Of a stretch of DNA of 64,000 nucleotides, positions 34,683-44,101 are shown one piece after another (the stretch's first letter is position 1; each line of letters opens with the position of its first letter). Source of the stretch: Atlantibacter subterraneus (GTDB lineage: Bacteria; Pseudomonadota; Gammaproteobacteria; Enterobacterales; Enterobacteriaceae); the NCBI RefSeq assembly GCF_027853245.1, contig NZ_JAPTZM010000002.1, one strand, 5' to 3'. Made by a program: the position numbers and the translations under genes. The notes under the pieces were generated by a model, which worked only from the letters and a program-made list of their open reading frames with translations, ran no database searches and had not been told where the DNA came from.

Positions 34683-35447
34683 TTAGTCCTTTCGTTGCTG
34701 TAGGCGGCGCAGTGAGCGTTCACGACGACTGTGCTCACGGCTGCGGTCCAGCAATATCTCCTCAATAAAAGCGAGATGGCGATGCGACGCTTCTCGCGCC
34801 TGCTCCGGCTCTCTCGCCATAATCGCCTCGAATATACGAGAACGATGGTTGCTTACCAGCGGGAGCATCTCCCGGCGGGCATACAGCAATTCAAAATTCT
34901 GTCGAACGTTTTGGGCCAGCATTGGCTCCATGCAGCGCAGTAAGTGTAGTAGCACAACGTTGTGTGCAGCTTCGGTGACTGCGATTTGATACTGCATAAC
35001 GGCGTCGGATTCGGCATCCAGGTCGCCGGATTGCTGGGCAAGCTCAATGGCCTGGTGGAGTTCACGGATACGCTCAAGGTCTTCGTCAGTGCTGCGAAGC
35101 GCGGCGTAATACGCGGCGATGCCCTCAAGGGCATGACGGGTTTCCAGCAGATCAAATTGAGATTCAGGGTGATCGGTCAGTAGCTCGACCAGCGGGTCGC
35201 TGAAGCTCTGCCATAGTGTGCTTTGAACAAATGTCCCGCCTCCCTGGCGACGAAGCAGTAATCCTTTGGCTTCGAGACGCTGAATTGCCTCTCGCAGTGA
35301 AGGACGCGATACGTCGAACTGTTTCGCCAGTTCGCGTTCCGGTGGGAGTTTTTCGCCAGGACGCAAGGTCCCTTCCAGGATGAGAAACTCCAGTTGCTGC
35401 TCAATCACATCGGATAGTTTTGGTTGGCGGATTTTGCTGTAGGCCAT
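34683..35447 (-). CDS. pdhR: Pyruvate-responsive transcriptional repressor PdhR
   Basis: A GntR-family (FadR subgroup) repressor of its own operon, released by pyruvate. It is 254 residues, with an N-terminal winged helix at about 9-75 (GEKLPPERELAKQFDVSRPSLREAIQRLEAKGLL) and a C-terminal FCD ligand domain with ETRHALEG and SHRHLAFIEEILL. The first gene of the pdh operon, it is divergent from aroP. Its operator lies 32 bases upstream of the start codon. Confidence 0.98.
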   Translation of the reverse strand: MAYSKIRQPKLSDVIEQQLEFLILEGTLRPGEKLPPERELAKQFDVSRPSLREAIQRLEAKGLLLRRQGGGTFVQSTLWQSFSDPLVELLTDHPESQFDLLETRHALEGIAAYYAALRSTDEDLERIRELHQAIELAQQSGDLDAESDAVMQYQIAVTEAAHNVVLLHLLRCMEPMLAQNVRQNFELLYARREMLPLVSNHRSRIFEAIMAREPEQAREASHRHLAFIEEILLDRSREHSRRERSLRRLQQRKD

Positions 35448-35983
35448 TATTCCCTGTCTCTGCCATTAGCCCGGAGTCAATTGGTATGACCAATTTCACA
35501 TTCGTGACGCTAAAGTAACAAAGTATTCACCTTCTGTCCATCCCGGTTTTGATTGAAATCAGTAAAGCAGCCACATTTTAACAACCCTACAGAAATAACG
35601 TTTCATTAATGTAACTTTGCACAAATGAGGTATTTACCTCCAAAGAAGTAGTTTTAACTTTAGTGAAACGTCAATATTTGCGATCTGAACCGATTCATCA
35701 GATTAAAATATGAATATAAATGCGTAATTTGCGTATAAATTGAAAAAGCAGGCGGGAAAGAATAATAACGAGGCGATTTACAAATGGTTTCTTTTTATTC
35801 ACTTCTTCTGCATCCGCGTTAAAAGCAGGTGCATTCAACTGCGCTTACCACTATTCTTGGCGCTGTGGTAGAGGAATAGGGAAAATTAAGCCTTCCACTT
35901 CGTAAATAAAAAAATACACCTATCGGAATATACAACTTACAACGGTGAAAATTCACACCGATTATGATCACTCACGAGGTTCT
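35448..35983. other. Divergent regulatory region between pdhR and aroP
   Basis: 536 bp, A+T-rich, no gene. Besides the PdhR operator it holds two Cra-like sites: AGTGAAACGTCAAT at 35662-35675 (13/14 to the consensus) and, on the minus strand, GATGAATCGGTTCA at 35686-35699 (13/14). A TyrR-box-like sequence CGTAAATAAAAAAATACA lies at 35901-35918 (TGTAAA-N6-TTTACA: 5/6 and 4/6), which would fit the known TyrR repression of aroP. These weaker sites are consensus matches only. Confidence 0.45.
35479..35495. promoter_or_regulatory. PdhR operator
   Basis: AATTGGTATGACCAATT is a perfect palindrome around a 3-base centre and matches the PdhR consensus (ATTGGTnnnACCAAT) exactly. It sits between pdhR and aroP, 32 bases before the pdhR start, the position of the autoregulatory site in E. 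coli. Confidence 0.93.
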
Positions 35984-37351
35984 ATGATGGAAGGTCAACA
36001 CGACACGCTGAAGCGCGGCCTGAAAAACCGCCATATTCAGCTTATCGCGCTGGGAGGAGCAATCGGCACGGGCCTGTTTCTGGGCAGCGCCTCTGTTATC
36101 CAGTCCGCAGGGCCAGGTATTATCCTGGGCTACGCCATTGCGGGTTTTATTGCCTTTTTGATTATGCGTCAATTGGGCGAAATGGTAGTCGAAGAACCTG
36201 TTGCAGGTTCCTTCAGCCACTTCGCTTATAAATACTGGGGCGGATTTGCGGGCTTCGCTTCCGGATGGAACTACTGGGTACTGTACGTTCTGGTTGCTAT
36301 GGCGGAACTGACCGCCGTGGGTAAATACATTCAGTTCTGGTGGCCGGAAATCCCAACGTGGGTCTCTGCTGCCGTCTTCTTCGTGCTGATCAACGCCATC
36401 AACCTGACCAACGTAAAAGTGTTCGGCGAGATGGAATTCTGGTTTGCCATCATCAAAGTTATCGCGGTTATCGGCATGATCCTGTTTGGCGGCTGGCTGC
36501 TGTTCAGCGGCACGGCGGGCCCGCAGGCTACGGTACGCAACCTGTGGGAACAGGGCGGCTTCCTGCCGCACGGCATCTCGGGCCTGGTAATGATGATGGC
36601 GATTATTATGTTTTCCTTCGGCGGGCTGGAGCTGGTGGGCATTACCGCCGCTGAAGCCGATAACCCGGAAGAAAGCATCCCGAAAGCCACCAATCAGGTA
36701 ATTTACCGTATTCTGATTTTCTATGTGGGCTCTCTGGCGGTACTGCTGTCGCTGATGCCATGGTCGCGCGTCACCGCCGACACCAGCCCGTTCGTGTTTA
36801 TCTTCCATGAGCTGGGCGACGCGCTGGTGGCGAACGCGCTTAACATCGTGGTGCTGACGGCGGCGCTGTCGGTCTATAACAGCTGCGTATACTGCAACAG
36901 CCGTATGCTGTTCGGCCTGGCGCAACAGGGCAACGCGCCGAAAATGCTGCAAAAAGTGGATAAGCGCGGCGTGCCGGTGAATACCATTCTGATCTCCTCG
37001 CTGTTTACCGCGCTGTGCGTACTGATTAACTACTTCGCACCGGAAGAGGCTTTCGGCCTGCTGATGGCGCTGGTAGTTTCCGCACTGGTGATCAACTGGG
37101 CGATGATCAGCCTGGCGCACATGAAATTCCGCCGCGCCAAACAGCAGCAGGGCGTTAAAACCCGCTTCCCGGCTATCTTCTACCCGATGGGCAACTGGCT
37201 GTGCCTGGCCTTTATGGCGGCGGTACTGATCATCATGCTGATGACCCCCGGCATGGCGATTTCCGTCTACCTTATCCCGGTATGGCTGGTGATCCTGGGC
37301 GTGGGTTATATGTTTAAACAAAAAGGCGCGAAGGTCGCGAAAGCGCACTAA
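35984..37351 (+). CDS. aroP: Aromatic amino acid permease AroP
   Basis: A proton symporter of the amino acid-polyamine-organocation (AAT) family importing Phe, Tyr and Trp. It is 455 residues with 12 membrane segments, the hallmark ALGGAIGTGLFLGSASVI near residue 26, and FGLLMALVVSALVINW late. The ATG at 35984 (MMEGQ) follows ACGAGG; the open frame to 35945 has no ribosome site. It is divergent from pdhR, with candidate TyrR control, and ends at a terminator shared with ampE. Confidence 0.97.
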   Translation: MMEGQHDTLKRGLKNRHIQLIALGGAIGTGLFLGSASVIQSAGPGIILGYAIAGFIAFLIMRQLGEMVVEEPVAGSFSHFAYKYWGGFAGFASGWNYWVLYVLVAMAELTAVGKYIQFWWPEIPTWVSAAVFFVLINAINLTNVKVFGEMEFWFAIIKVIAVIGMILFGGWLLFSGTAGPQATVRNLWEQGGFLPHGISGLVMMMAIIMFSFGGLELVGITAAEADNPEESIPKATNQVIYRILIFYVGSLAVLLSLMPWSRVTADTSPFVFIFHELGDALVANALNIVVLTAALSVYNSCVYCNSRMLFGLAQQGNAPKMLQKVDKRGVPVNTILISSLFTALCVLINYFAPEEAFGLLMALVVSALVINWAMISLAHMKFRRAKQQQGVKTRFPAIFYPMGNWLCLAFMAAVLIIMLMTPGMAISVYLIPVWLVILGVGYMFKQKGAKVAKAH

Positions 37352-37368
37352 TTACGCTCCGCTATAAC

Positions 37369-37402
37369 GAAAAATGCCTGGGTTTTCCCAGGCATTTTTT
37401 AT
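37369..37402 (+). terminator. Bidirectional terminator between aroP and ampE
   Basis: Arms AAAATGCCTGGG and CCCAGGCATTTT with a TTTT loop (37371-37398), flanked by A and T runs, between convergent aroP and ampE. Confidence 0.92.
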
Positions 37403-37416
37403 TGCTAAAACCGCTG

Positions 37417-38271
37417 TTACACCAGCGTGCCATAAATCGTCAGCAGCGCGACCACCACCACAATCACCAGCGTCGTTTTCCTGGCCATTGATACCGCCGC
37501 TTTCGGGGTTTCGATCTTATCCAGATGCGGCTCGCGTGCCAGTGAGAACTGCGCCAGACGCGTCAGCACCTGATACTGCGACGTATGACGATCGGCCAGC
37601 GACGCGAACCATGCGGGCAGTGCCCGTTCGCCATGGCCCAACAGGGCATACACCACGCCCGCCAGACGTACCGGCACCCAGTCCAGCACGTGCAAAATGC
37701 TGTCTACGCCGGAATAAAGACGCTGCTGCGGCGAATGGTGGCGCGCCAGCCAGGATTGCCAGGCGCGCAGGAAGGCGTATCCGGTCAATAATACCGGTCC
37801 CCAAATCCCGCCAACGATAAACCAGAACAGCGGTGCCAGATAAAAACGGAAGTTAATCCACAGCAGCGCGTTTTGCAGTTCGCGCAGATAGTCACGCTCG
37901 TCGCAGTCGTGCGGAACGCCGTGGATCAGCGTCAGCTCTGCCGACATCGCATCTCTGGCATGGCTATCGCCCTGGCTCGCCGCTTTCAGATAGGCATGAT
38001 AATGCAGACGCACCTGCCCTGCCCCGATGCACAGCAGCGCCAGTAAAATCCAGAACACCAGCAGCGGCACATTGAAAAACAGCCCGTACAGGGCGCGCAG
38101 GCAGAGCCAGACAATCAGCATGGCCAGCAGCGTCATGCCGATCGTGCGCCACCAGGAAAAATGGTGGATCCGGCGGAAGACGCCTTCCAGACGGCTGTCC
38201 AGTTGCCAGTGCTCGCCCAGCTTGAATAAGCGCTCGGCGATAAGCACCAGCAGCAAGGTGAATAACGTCAT
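37417..38271 (-). CDS. ampE: AmpE, inner-membrane protein of the ampDE operon
   Basis: A 284-residue membrane protein with four hydrophobic segments, long proposed as an accessory sensor in beta-lactamase regulation, though its activity is undefined. Conserved stretches include MTLFTLLLVLIAERLFKLGEHWQLD, ELTLIHGVPHDCDERDYLRELQNALLWINFRFY and HVLDWVPVRLAGVVYAL. It overlaps ampD by 4 bases on the same strand. No ampC or ampR is in this window. Confidence 0.95.
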   Translation of the reverse strand: MTLFTLLLVLIAERLFKLGEHWQLDSRLEGVFRRIHHFSWWRTIGMTLLAMLIVWLCLRALYGLFFNVPLLVFWILLALLCIGAGQVRLHYHAYLKAASQGDSHARDAMSAELTLIHGVPHDCDERDYLRELQNALLWINFRFYLAPLFWFIVGGIWGPVLLTGYAFLRAWQSWLARHHSPQQRLYSGVDSILHVLDWVPVRLAGVVYALLGHGERALPAWFASLADRHTSQYQVLTRLAQFSLAREPHLDKIETPKAAVSMARKTTLVIVVVVALLTIYGTLV

Positions 38272-38831
38272 GACACCTCCTTATTTGTCGGGCAGTCGAC
38301 CAGGGCACGAAAGCGTTGCCAGTCGAACGCCGGGCCGGGATCGGTTTTGCGCGTCGGCGCGATATCGCTGTGCCCGGTCATATGTCGGGCAATGTTCGGA
38401 TACTGTTCGATAAGCGTACGCGTCAGCGCTGCCAGTTGCTGGTACTGCGCATCGGTATAGGGCAAGGTATTGGTGCCTTCCAGCTCAATACCAATAGAAA
38501 AGTCGTTGCAGCGTTCGCGGCCCTGATACACAGAGACGCCCGCATGCCAGGCGCGCTTATCAAAGGGGACATACTGAACGATTTCACCGTCGCGGCGAAT
38601 CAGACAATGCGCGGATACGCGCAAATGGGCGATGTCAGCGAAGTAAGGATGGGCGTCGGGATCTAAGGTTCCGGCGAACAGCGCATCGATCCACGGCCCG
38701 CCAAATTCACCCGGCGGCAAACTGATATTGTGTACCACCAGTAATCCAGGTTGTTCATCATCTGGCCGACTATCCTGATGAGGCGAGCACTGATGCCTCA
38801 CTCCCTGTAGCCAGCCCCCGTTAACCTGCAT
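38268..38831 (-). CDS. ampD: 1,6-anhydro-N-acetylmuramyl-L-alanine amidase AmpD
   Basis: A cytosolic zinc amidase that trims anhydro-muropeptides in peptidoglycan recycling, thereby keeping AmpR-controlled beta-lactamase off; loss of AmpD derepresses AmpC in Enterobacter-type organisms. It is 187 residues with zinc ligands H34, H154 and D164 (VVHNISLPPGE, TGHSDIAPTRKTDPG), all intact, so no derepressed state is predicted. It is divergent from nadC, as in K-12. Confidence 0.97.
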   Translation of the reverse strand: MQVNGGWLQGVRHQCSPHQDSRPDDEQPGLLVVHNISLPPGEFGGPWIDALFAGTLDPDAHPYFADIAHLRVSAHCLIRRDGEIVQYVPFDKRAWHAGVSVYQGRERCNDFSIGIELEGTNTLPYTDAQYQQLAALTRTLIEQYPNIARHMTGHSDIAPTRKTDPGPAFDWQRFRALVDCPTNKEVS

Positions 38832-38915
38832 GCGGAGACCTCCTTTTTATGGTGCTGAAACACGCTTCAGAGTAGCATGTTTACCTCTCAGGATTAGCCA
38901 CCAATTTGGAGTTTT

Positions 38916-39809
38916 ATGATGTCGCCTCGCCGTTATAATCCCGATCATCGACGTGACGTTCTGCTCGATCGCATCAATCGTGATATCCCGCAAATTATCG
39001 CCGCCGCGCTGCGGGAAGACCTGGGCGGTGAAGTTGACGCCAACAACGATATTACGGCGCAGCTGCTGCCTGAAGACCAGCAATCCCATGCAGTGGTGAT
39101 CACCCGCGAAGCCGGGGTGTTTTGCGGCAAGCGTTGGGTCGAAGAGGTGTTTATCCAGCTGGGCGGCGATGTGGACGTCACCTGGCACGTAAAAGACGGC
39201 GACAGTCTGGTGCCCAACCAGCCGCTGTTTGAGTTGAAAGGCCCGTCGCGTATCCTGCTGACCGGCGAGCGCACCGCGCTCAATTTCGTGCAAACCCTTT
39301 CTGGCGTTGCCAGCCTGGTGCGCAGCTATGTCGATTTGCTCGAAGGTACTCAAACCCAACTGCTGGATACGCGTAAAACCATACCCGGCCTGCGTACCGC
39401 GCTGAAATACGCGGTGCTGTGCGGCGGCGGCAATAACCATCGTCTCGGCCTGAGCGACGCGTTTCTGATCAAAGAAAACCACATTATTGCCTCCGGTTCG
39501 GTGCGCAAGGCGGTGGAAAAGGCCTTCTGGCTTCATCCGGACGTGCCGGTGGAAGTCGAGGTGGAGTCGCTGGAAGAGCTGGAGGACGCCCTGAAAGCGG
39601 GCGCGGATATCGTGATGCTGGATAACTTCACCGTTGACGATATGCGCGAAGCGGTGAAACGCACCAACGGCCAGGCGCGTCTGGAAGTTTCCGGCAACGT
39701 CACCAAAGAGACCCTGCGCACCTTCGCGGAAACCGGCGTGGACTTTATCTCCGTCGGCGCGCTGACCAAACACGTTCAGGCGCTCGATCTGTCGATGCGT
39801 TTTCGCTGA
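38916..39809 (+). CDS. nadC: Nicotinate-nucleotide pyrophosphorylase (quinolinate PRTase)
   Basis: It converts quinolinate and PRPP to nicotinate mononucleotide, CO2 and pyrophosphate in NAD synthesis. The 297-residue protein has the family motifs TGERTALNFVQTLSGVAS, DTRKTIPGLR, GGGNNHRLGLSD, FLIKENH and LEVSGNV. Two tandem ATGs (38916, 38919) are both possible. ppdD-hofB-hofC follow on the same strand after 178 bp, the same linkage as in K-12. Confidence 0.97.
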   Translation: MMSPRRYNPDHRRDVLLDRINRDIPQIIAAALREDLGGEVDANNDITAQLLPEDQQSHAVVITREAGVFCGKRWVEEVFIQLGGDVDVTWHVKDGDSLVPNQPLFELKGPSRILLTGERTALNFVQTLSGVASLVRSYVDLLEGTQTQLLDTRKTIPGLRTALKYAVLCGGGNNHRLGLSDAFLIKENHIIASGSVRKAVEKAFWLHPDVPVEVEVESLEELEDALKAGADIVMLDNFTVDDMREAVKRTNGQARLEVSGNVTKETLRTFAETGVDFISVGALTKHVQALDLSMRFR

Positions 39810-39987
39810 TCGCCAGCCGGGGGGACGCCTCCGGCTCCAGTGAAATTTGCGATCTGTATTCCTGCTAAATGTTTCCCACCTGCAACGGCTAAAATAGCCT
39901 GGAAAGCCGCTTCAAAAGCGGTAATTTCTCACTCGTTTGCATTCTCGCGCTCTGCGACAGTGGCATCCCCACATCAAGGAGCGAGTT

Positions 39988-40425
39988 ATGAACAGACAAC
40001 ACGGTTTTACCCTGATTGAGCTGATGGTGGTGATTGGCATCATCGCTATTCTCAGCGCCATCGGTATCCCCGCCTACCAGAACTATCTGCGCAAAGCCGC
40101 GCTGACGGACATGCTGCAAACCTTTGTGCCGTACCGGACCGCCGTGGAGCTGTGCGCCATTGAAAGTGGCGGCATCGGCGGTTGCGATGCCGGCAGCAAA
40201 GGCATCCCTTCTCCCAAAACTACGCGCTACGTTTCCGCCATGAACATCGCGGCGGGCAAAGTCACGCTAACCGGCCAGGAGAGCCTCAACGGGCTGACGG
40301 TGACGCTGACGCCGGTCTGGAGCAACAGCGAAGGCGTTACCGGCTGGCAGCGCAGCTGCGACAGCGGCAGCGACGGCGCGCTGAAACAGGCTTGCGAAGA
40401 AACCTTCCGGTTTAACGCCGAATAA
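39988..40425 (+). CDS. ppdD: Prepilin peptidase-dependent type IV pilin PpdD
   Basis: The major pilin of the enterobacterial type IV pilus. The 145-residue prepilin has a 6-residue basic leader (MNRQHG) cleaved before F7, then the N-methylated helix FTLIELMVVIGIIAILSAIG with Glu at +5. Two pairs of cysteines (ELCAIE/GGCDAG and RSCDSG/QACEET) could form disulfides. The ATG at 39988 follows AAGGAGCG. It heads the ppdD-hofB-hofC operon; the remaining assembly genes (hofMNOPQ, gspO/ppdA cluster) are not in this window. Confidence 0.95.
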   Translation: MNRQHGFTLIELMVVIGIIAILSAIGIPAYQNYLRKAALTDMLQTFVPYRTAVELCAIESGGIGGCDAGSKGIPSPKTTRYVSAMNIAAGKVTLTGQESLNGLTVTLTPVWSNSEGVTGWQRSCDSGSDGALKQACEETFRFNAE

Positions 40426-40434
40426 GGATGCGCC

Positions 40435-41805
40435 ATGGATCGTGAATTCATACTGGCGCTGTGCAAGCGCCATCATGCCCAACTGCTGGATCTCACTGAC
40501 GCTGAAGTGCGCATCGCCCTTAGCGAAGGGCCGAGCATAGAGCTGCTGGATGCGCTGCGCTTTGCCACGCAGCGGCAGATCAAAATTGAGTGCTGGAGCG
40601 CCGAACAGCTGGAAAAGCACCAGCAGCAGGCGCAGCCCGCGCTGCCTGACGACAATACGTCCGCCGTCGCCTGGCTTGATGAGACCCTGCTGCACGCGCT
40701 TAAGCGACGCGCCTCCGATATTCATATTGAGCCCGGTGACGCCCACTGGCGGGTGCGGCTGAGGGTTGACGGCGTGCTGCACCCTTTCGCCACTCTGCCA
40801 GCAGAGCTGGCGCAGGCGGTGATGGCGCGGCTTAAAGTGCTGGGCGAGCTGGATATCGCCGAACGCAGATTGCCGCAGGACGGGCAATTCTCGGTGCCGC
40901 TACAGGGGAAACCGGTCTCTTTTCGCCTCTCCACTCTGCCCTGCCGAAGCGGTGAAAAGGCGGTGCTGCGGCTGCTTGAGCAAAGCGATCGTCCGCTGGC
41001 CGTCGAGTCGCTGGGTATGCTGCCGGTCCAGCAGGCTGATTTTTACCGCGCCATCAGCGCACCGCAGGGCCTGATTCTGGTGACCGGCCCGACGGGGAGC
41101 GGCAAGACCATTACCCTGTATAGCGCGTTGGGCGCGTTAAATAGCCCCGAGATCAACCTGTGCAGCGTGGAAGATCCCATTGAAATCCCGCTGTCCGGCC
41201 TGAACCAGACACAGGTCAATACCAAAGCGGGGCTTAACTTCCAGAACGTACTGCGCGCCCTGTTGCGCCAGGACCCGGACGTGGTCATGGTTGGCGAAAT
41301 CCGCGATGGCGAAACCGCCGAAATCGCCATCAAAGCCGCGCAAACCGGCCATCTGGTGCTATCAACGCTGCATACTAATTCCACGGTAGAGACCATTACG
41401 CGGCTGGAGCAAATGGGCATTGCGCGCTGGATGCTGGCCTCGGCGCTGGAAATCATTGTCGCCCAGCGGCTGGTGCGCAGGTTATGTCCGCACTGCCGGG
41501 TGCGTTTAGCACAGCCTGCGTCCCTGCCGGACGCATTCTGGTCGAGCCCGCTCTATGCCTGGGAAGCGAAAGGCTGCGCTCAGTGCTATTCCGGCTTTTA
41601 TGGGCGCGTGGCGCTGTTCGAAGTGCTGACGCTGGAGCCGGGGTTACGCCAGGCAATCGTTGATGGCGCTTCAGCGCAGCAGATTGAACAGCAGGCGCGC
41701 GAATTGGGCATGGTAACGCTGTTTGAACACGGTCTGGAGGCGGTGGAACAAGGGCTGACCACTTTGCAGGAGGTTTACCGGGTGCTGGGGATGCCCCATG
41801 AATGA
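40435..41805 (+). CDS. hofB: HofB, GspE/PilB-type pilus assembly ATPase
   Basis: The 456-residue cytoplasmic motor ATPase powering pilin polymerisation. It contains Walker A GPTGSGKT around residue 220, the Asp box, Walker B VVMVGEIRDGETAEIA around residue 283, the His box TGHLVLSTLHTNS, and a tetracysteine zinc site (CPHC...CAQC) near residues 350-385. The N-terminal domain is shorter than that of T2SS GspE. The stop overlaps the hofC start by 8 bases. Confidence 0.94.
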   Translation: MDREFILALCKRHHAQLLDLTDAEVRIALSEGPSIELLDALRFATQRQIKIECWSAEQLEKHQQQAQPALPDDNTSAVAWLDETLLHALKRRASDIHIEPGDAHWRVRLRVDGVLHPFATLPAELAQAVMARLKVLGELDIAERRLPQDGQFSVPLQGKPVSFRLSTLPCRSGEKAVLRLLEQSDRPLAVESLGMLPVQQADFYRAISAPQGLILVTGPTGSGKTITLYSALGALNSPEINLCSVEDPIEIPLSGLNQTQVNTKAGLNFQNVLRALLRQDPDVVMVGEIRDGETAEIAIKAAQTGHLVLSTLHTNSTVETITRLEQMGIARWMLASALEIIVAQRLVRRLCPHCRVRLAQPASLPDAFWSSPLYAWEAKGCAQCYSGFYGRVALFEVLTLEPGLRQAIVDGASAQQIEQQARELGMVTLFEHGLEAVEQGLTTLQEVYRVLGMPHE

Positions 41806-43000
41806 GCGCCGCCTATGGCAGTGGAGCGGCCTGGACGAAGGGGGAACACCCTGCGGCGGTTTGGCCTGGGCAGCAGATCGTGCAACGGCGCTTCAGCAGT
41901 TGTACCAACAAAATATCTGGCCCCTGAAAGTGAAGCGCCAGACCGTTGCGCGCCAGTACTGGAACCTGACCTATAAAATCCATTTTATCCGCCAGTTGGC
42001 GACCCTGTTACAGGCGGGCATTGCCCTGCCCCAGGGACTGGCGATGCTGGCGGAGCAGCATTCCCGTACGCAGTGGCAGGCGCTGTTACAGGAGCTGGCT
42101 CAACAGGTGACGCAGGGCGTGCCGTTTTCCGATGCATTAAAGGCGTGGCCCGGGGTGTTTCCGCCGCTGTTTATCGCTCTGATCCGCACCGGGGAAATTA
42201 CCGGCAAGCTCGACGAATGCTGCCAGCGGCTGGCGGTTCAGCAAGAGGAACAACAGGCGCTGCGAAAGAAGGTGGTCAAAGCGCTGCGCTATCCGGGCAT
42301 CATCTTTGTGATGGCGCTGCTGGTCACCCTCGGTATGGCGGGGTTCGTGCTGCCGGAATTCGCGGCGATCTATCGCGCTTTTAACGCCCCGCTACCGGCG
42401 TTAACCCACGGCGTGATGGCGTTCTCTGCTTTTATCACCGGCAGCGGACACTGGCTGGCGCTGATAACGGCCACGCTTATCACCGTTGTCCTGCGCTGCC
42501 GCCGTAACCCACACTGGCAGTGGCAGGAACAAAACCTGCTGCTGCGCCTGCCGCTGGTGGGCGAACTGGTGCGCGGGCAGCGATTGAGCCAGATTTATAC
42601 CATTCTCGCTATGACCCAGCAGGCGGGCTTGCCGCTGTTGCAGGGGCTGGAGGCGGTGGTGCAAACGATCTCGTCCCCGTTCTGGCGGCAGATGCTGGAG
42701 CGCATCATGCGGAAAATCGCCGACGGCGTACCGTTCTGGAAGACGCTGGAACAGGAAAAGGGTTTTACACCGCTGTGTCGGCAGCTGATTTATACCGCTG
42801 AAGAAACCGGGTCGATGGATTTGATGCTGGCGCGGCTGGCGCACTGGCATACCGGGCAAACCCACGAGCGGGCCGATTCACTGTCGTCCACGCTGGAACC
42901 GCTGATGATGGTGGTGATTGGGCTGATCGTCGGCACGCTGGTCATCGCCATGTATTTACCGGTGTTCCAGATGGGAGATGCCATGAGCGGCGCGGGCTAG
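41798..43000 (+). CDS. hofC: HofC, GspF/PilC-type inner-membrane platform protein
   Basis: A 400-residue polytopic protein with two repeated T2SSF domains (about 65-190 and 265-390), each with the FIRQLATLLQAGIALPQGL or YTILAMTQQAGLPLLQGLE start and membrane segments near 165, 215 and 370. It anchors the HofB motor and pilin. Translationally coupled to hofB. With PpdD it forms the three-gene type IV pilus core conserved at this locus. Confidence 0.94.
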   Translation: MNERRLWQWSGLDEGGTPCGGLAWAADRATALQQLYQQNIWPLKVKRQTVARQYWNLTYKIHFIRQLATLLQAGIALPQGLAMLAEQHSRTQWQALLQELAQQVTQGVPFSDALKAWPGVFPPLFIALIRTGEITGKLDECCQRLAVQQEEQQALRKKVVKALRYPGIIFVMALLVTLGMAGFVLPEFAAIYRAFNAPLPALTHGVMAFSAFITGSGHWLALITATLITVVLRCRRNPHWQWQEQNLLLRLPLVGELVRGQRLSQIYTILAMTQQAGLPLLQGLEAVVQTISSPFWRQMLERIMRKIADGVPFWKTLEQEKGFTPLCRQLIYTAEETGSMDLMLARLAHWHTGQTHERADSLSSTLEPLMMVVIGLIVGTLVIAMYLPVFQMGDAMSGAG

Positions 43001-43006
43001 CGGCAT

Positions 43007-43040
43007 AAAAAAAGCAGAAGGTCTCCCCTCTGCTCTTTGT
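43007..43040. terminator. Weak hairpin between hofC and guaC
   Basis: Arms AAAGCAGA and TCTGCTCTTT with a 10-nt loop preceded by A-run; on the minus strand it ends in a run of T, so it probably serves guaC more than hofC. Confidence 0.55.
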
Positions 43041-43057
43041 CGCGCTAAGCCAGCTAA

Positions 43058-44101
43058 TTACAGGCTGTTGAACACGCGGTTCTCTTGTTCCTGAACACGG
43101 ATAAAGGTGGTGCGCTTGGTCAGCTCTTTCAGGCGTGACGCCCCCACGTAGGTGCAGGCCGAGCGCAGGCCGCCCAGGATATCGAGCGCGGTATATTCTA
43201 CCGGGCCACGCAGCGGCAGCTTAACGGTTTTGCCTTCTGCAGCACGGTATTTAGCAACGCCGCCAACGTGACGGTTCATTGCTGATTCCGAGCTCATGCC
43301 GTAGAACAGCATGAATTTTTCGCCGTTCTCTTCTACAACGGTACCGCCGCTTTCGTCGTGGCCCGCCAGCATCCCGCCGAGCATCACGAAGTCCGCGCCG
43401 CCGCCGAAGGCTTTGGCTACATCACCTGGCGTGGTGCAACCACCGTCGCTAATGATCTGGCCGCCCAGGCCGTGGGCCGCGTCAGCACATTCAATCACGG
43501 CGGACAACTGCGGATAGCCCACACCGGTTTTCACGCGAGTGGTGCACACGGAGCCAGGGCCGATGCCGACCTTAACGATATCCGCACCGGAGAGGATCAG
43601 TTCTTCACACATCTCCCCGGTCACTACGTTGCCTGCGATGATCACTTTGTTCGGCCAGGCTTCACGCGCTTTGGTCACAAACTGTACGAAGTGTTCAGAA
43701 TAACCGTTTGCTACATCAATGCAGACAAAATTCAGGCCCGGGTTGAGCGCCAGGATCTGTTTGGTTTTCTCGAAATCGGCGTCGGAGGTACCGGTAGAAA
43801 CGATGGCATGCTTCAGCACGTTGGCATCCACGCTATCGATAAACTGTTGCCACTCTTCAACGGAGTAATGCTTGTGCACCGCCGTCAGAATATCGAACCC
43901 CGCCAGGGCTTTCGCCATGCCGAAGGTGCCGACCGTGTCCATATTAGCGGCAATAACAGGTACGCCAGACCATTGGATACCAGAGTGCTTGAAGGTAAAT
44001 TCACGAGCCAGTTCGACATCGGAACGGCTTTTGAGGGTAGAGCGTTTAGGGCGGATAAGAACGTCTTTAAAACCTAACTTCAGATCTTCTTCAATACGCA
44101 T
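43058..44101 (-). CDS. guaC: GMP reductase
   Basis: It reduces GMP to IMP with NADPH, returning guanine nucleotides to the purine pool. It is 347 residues, with the IMPDH/GMPR barrel: AANMDTVGT, GPGSVCTTRVKTGVGYPQ (catalytic cysteine) and SDGGCTTPGDVAKAFGGGADFVMLGGMLAGH. The ATG at 44101 (MRIEEDLKLGF) follows CAGGAATTC; the frame upstream to 44185 is not conserved. It is divergent from coaE over a 266-bp gap. Confidence 0.97.
   Translation of the reverse strand: MRIEEDLKLGFKDVLIRPKRSTLKSRSDVELAREFTFKHSGIQWSGVPVIAANMDTVGTFGMAKALAGFDILTAVHKHYSVEEWQQFIDSVDANVLKHAIVSTGTSDADFEKTKQILALNPGLNFVCIDVANGYSEHFVQFVTKAREAWPNKVIIAGNVVTGEMCEELILSGADIVKVGIGPGSVCTTRVKTGVGYPQLSAVIECADAAHGLGGQIISDGGCTTPGDVAKAFGGGADFVMLGGMLAGHDESGGTVVEENGEKFMLFYGMSSESAMNRHVGGVAKYRAAEGKTVKLPLRGPVEYTALDILGGLRSACTYVGASRLKELTKRTTFIRVQEQENRVFNSL

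Noticed and set aside
35972..37348. 458-codon open frame antisense to aroP
   Set aside because: It mirrors the whole of aroP, is rich in His, Gln and Arg as expected for the complement of a biased membrane-protein gene, has no ribosome site and resembles no protein family. The sense frame is clearly AroP.
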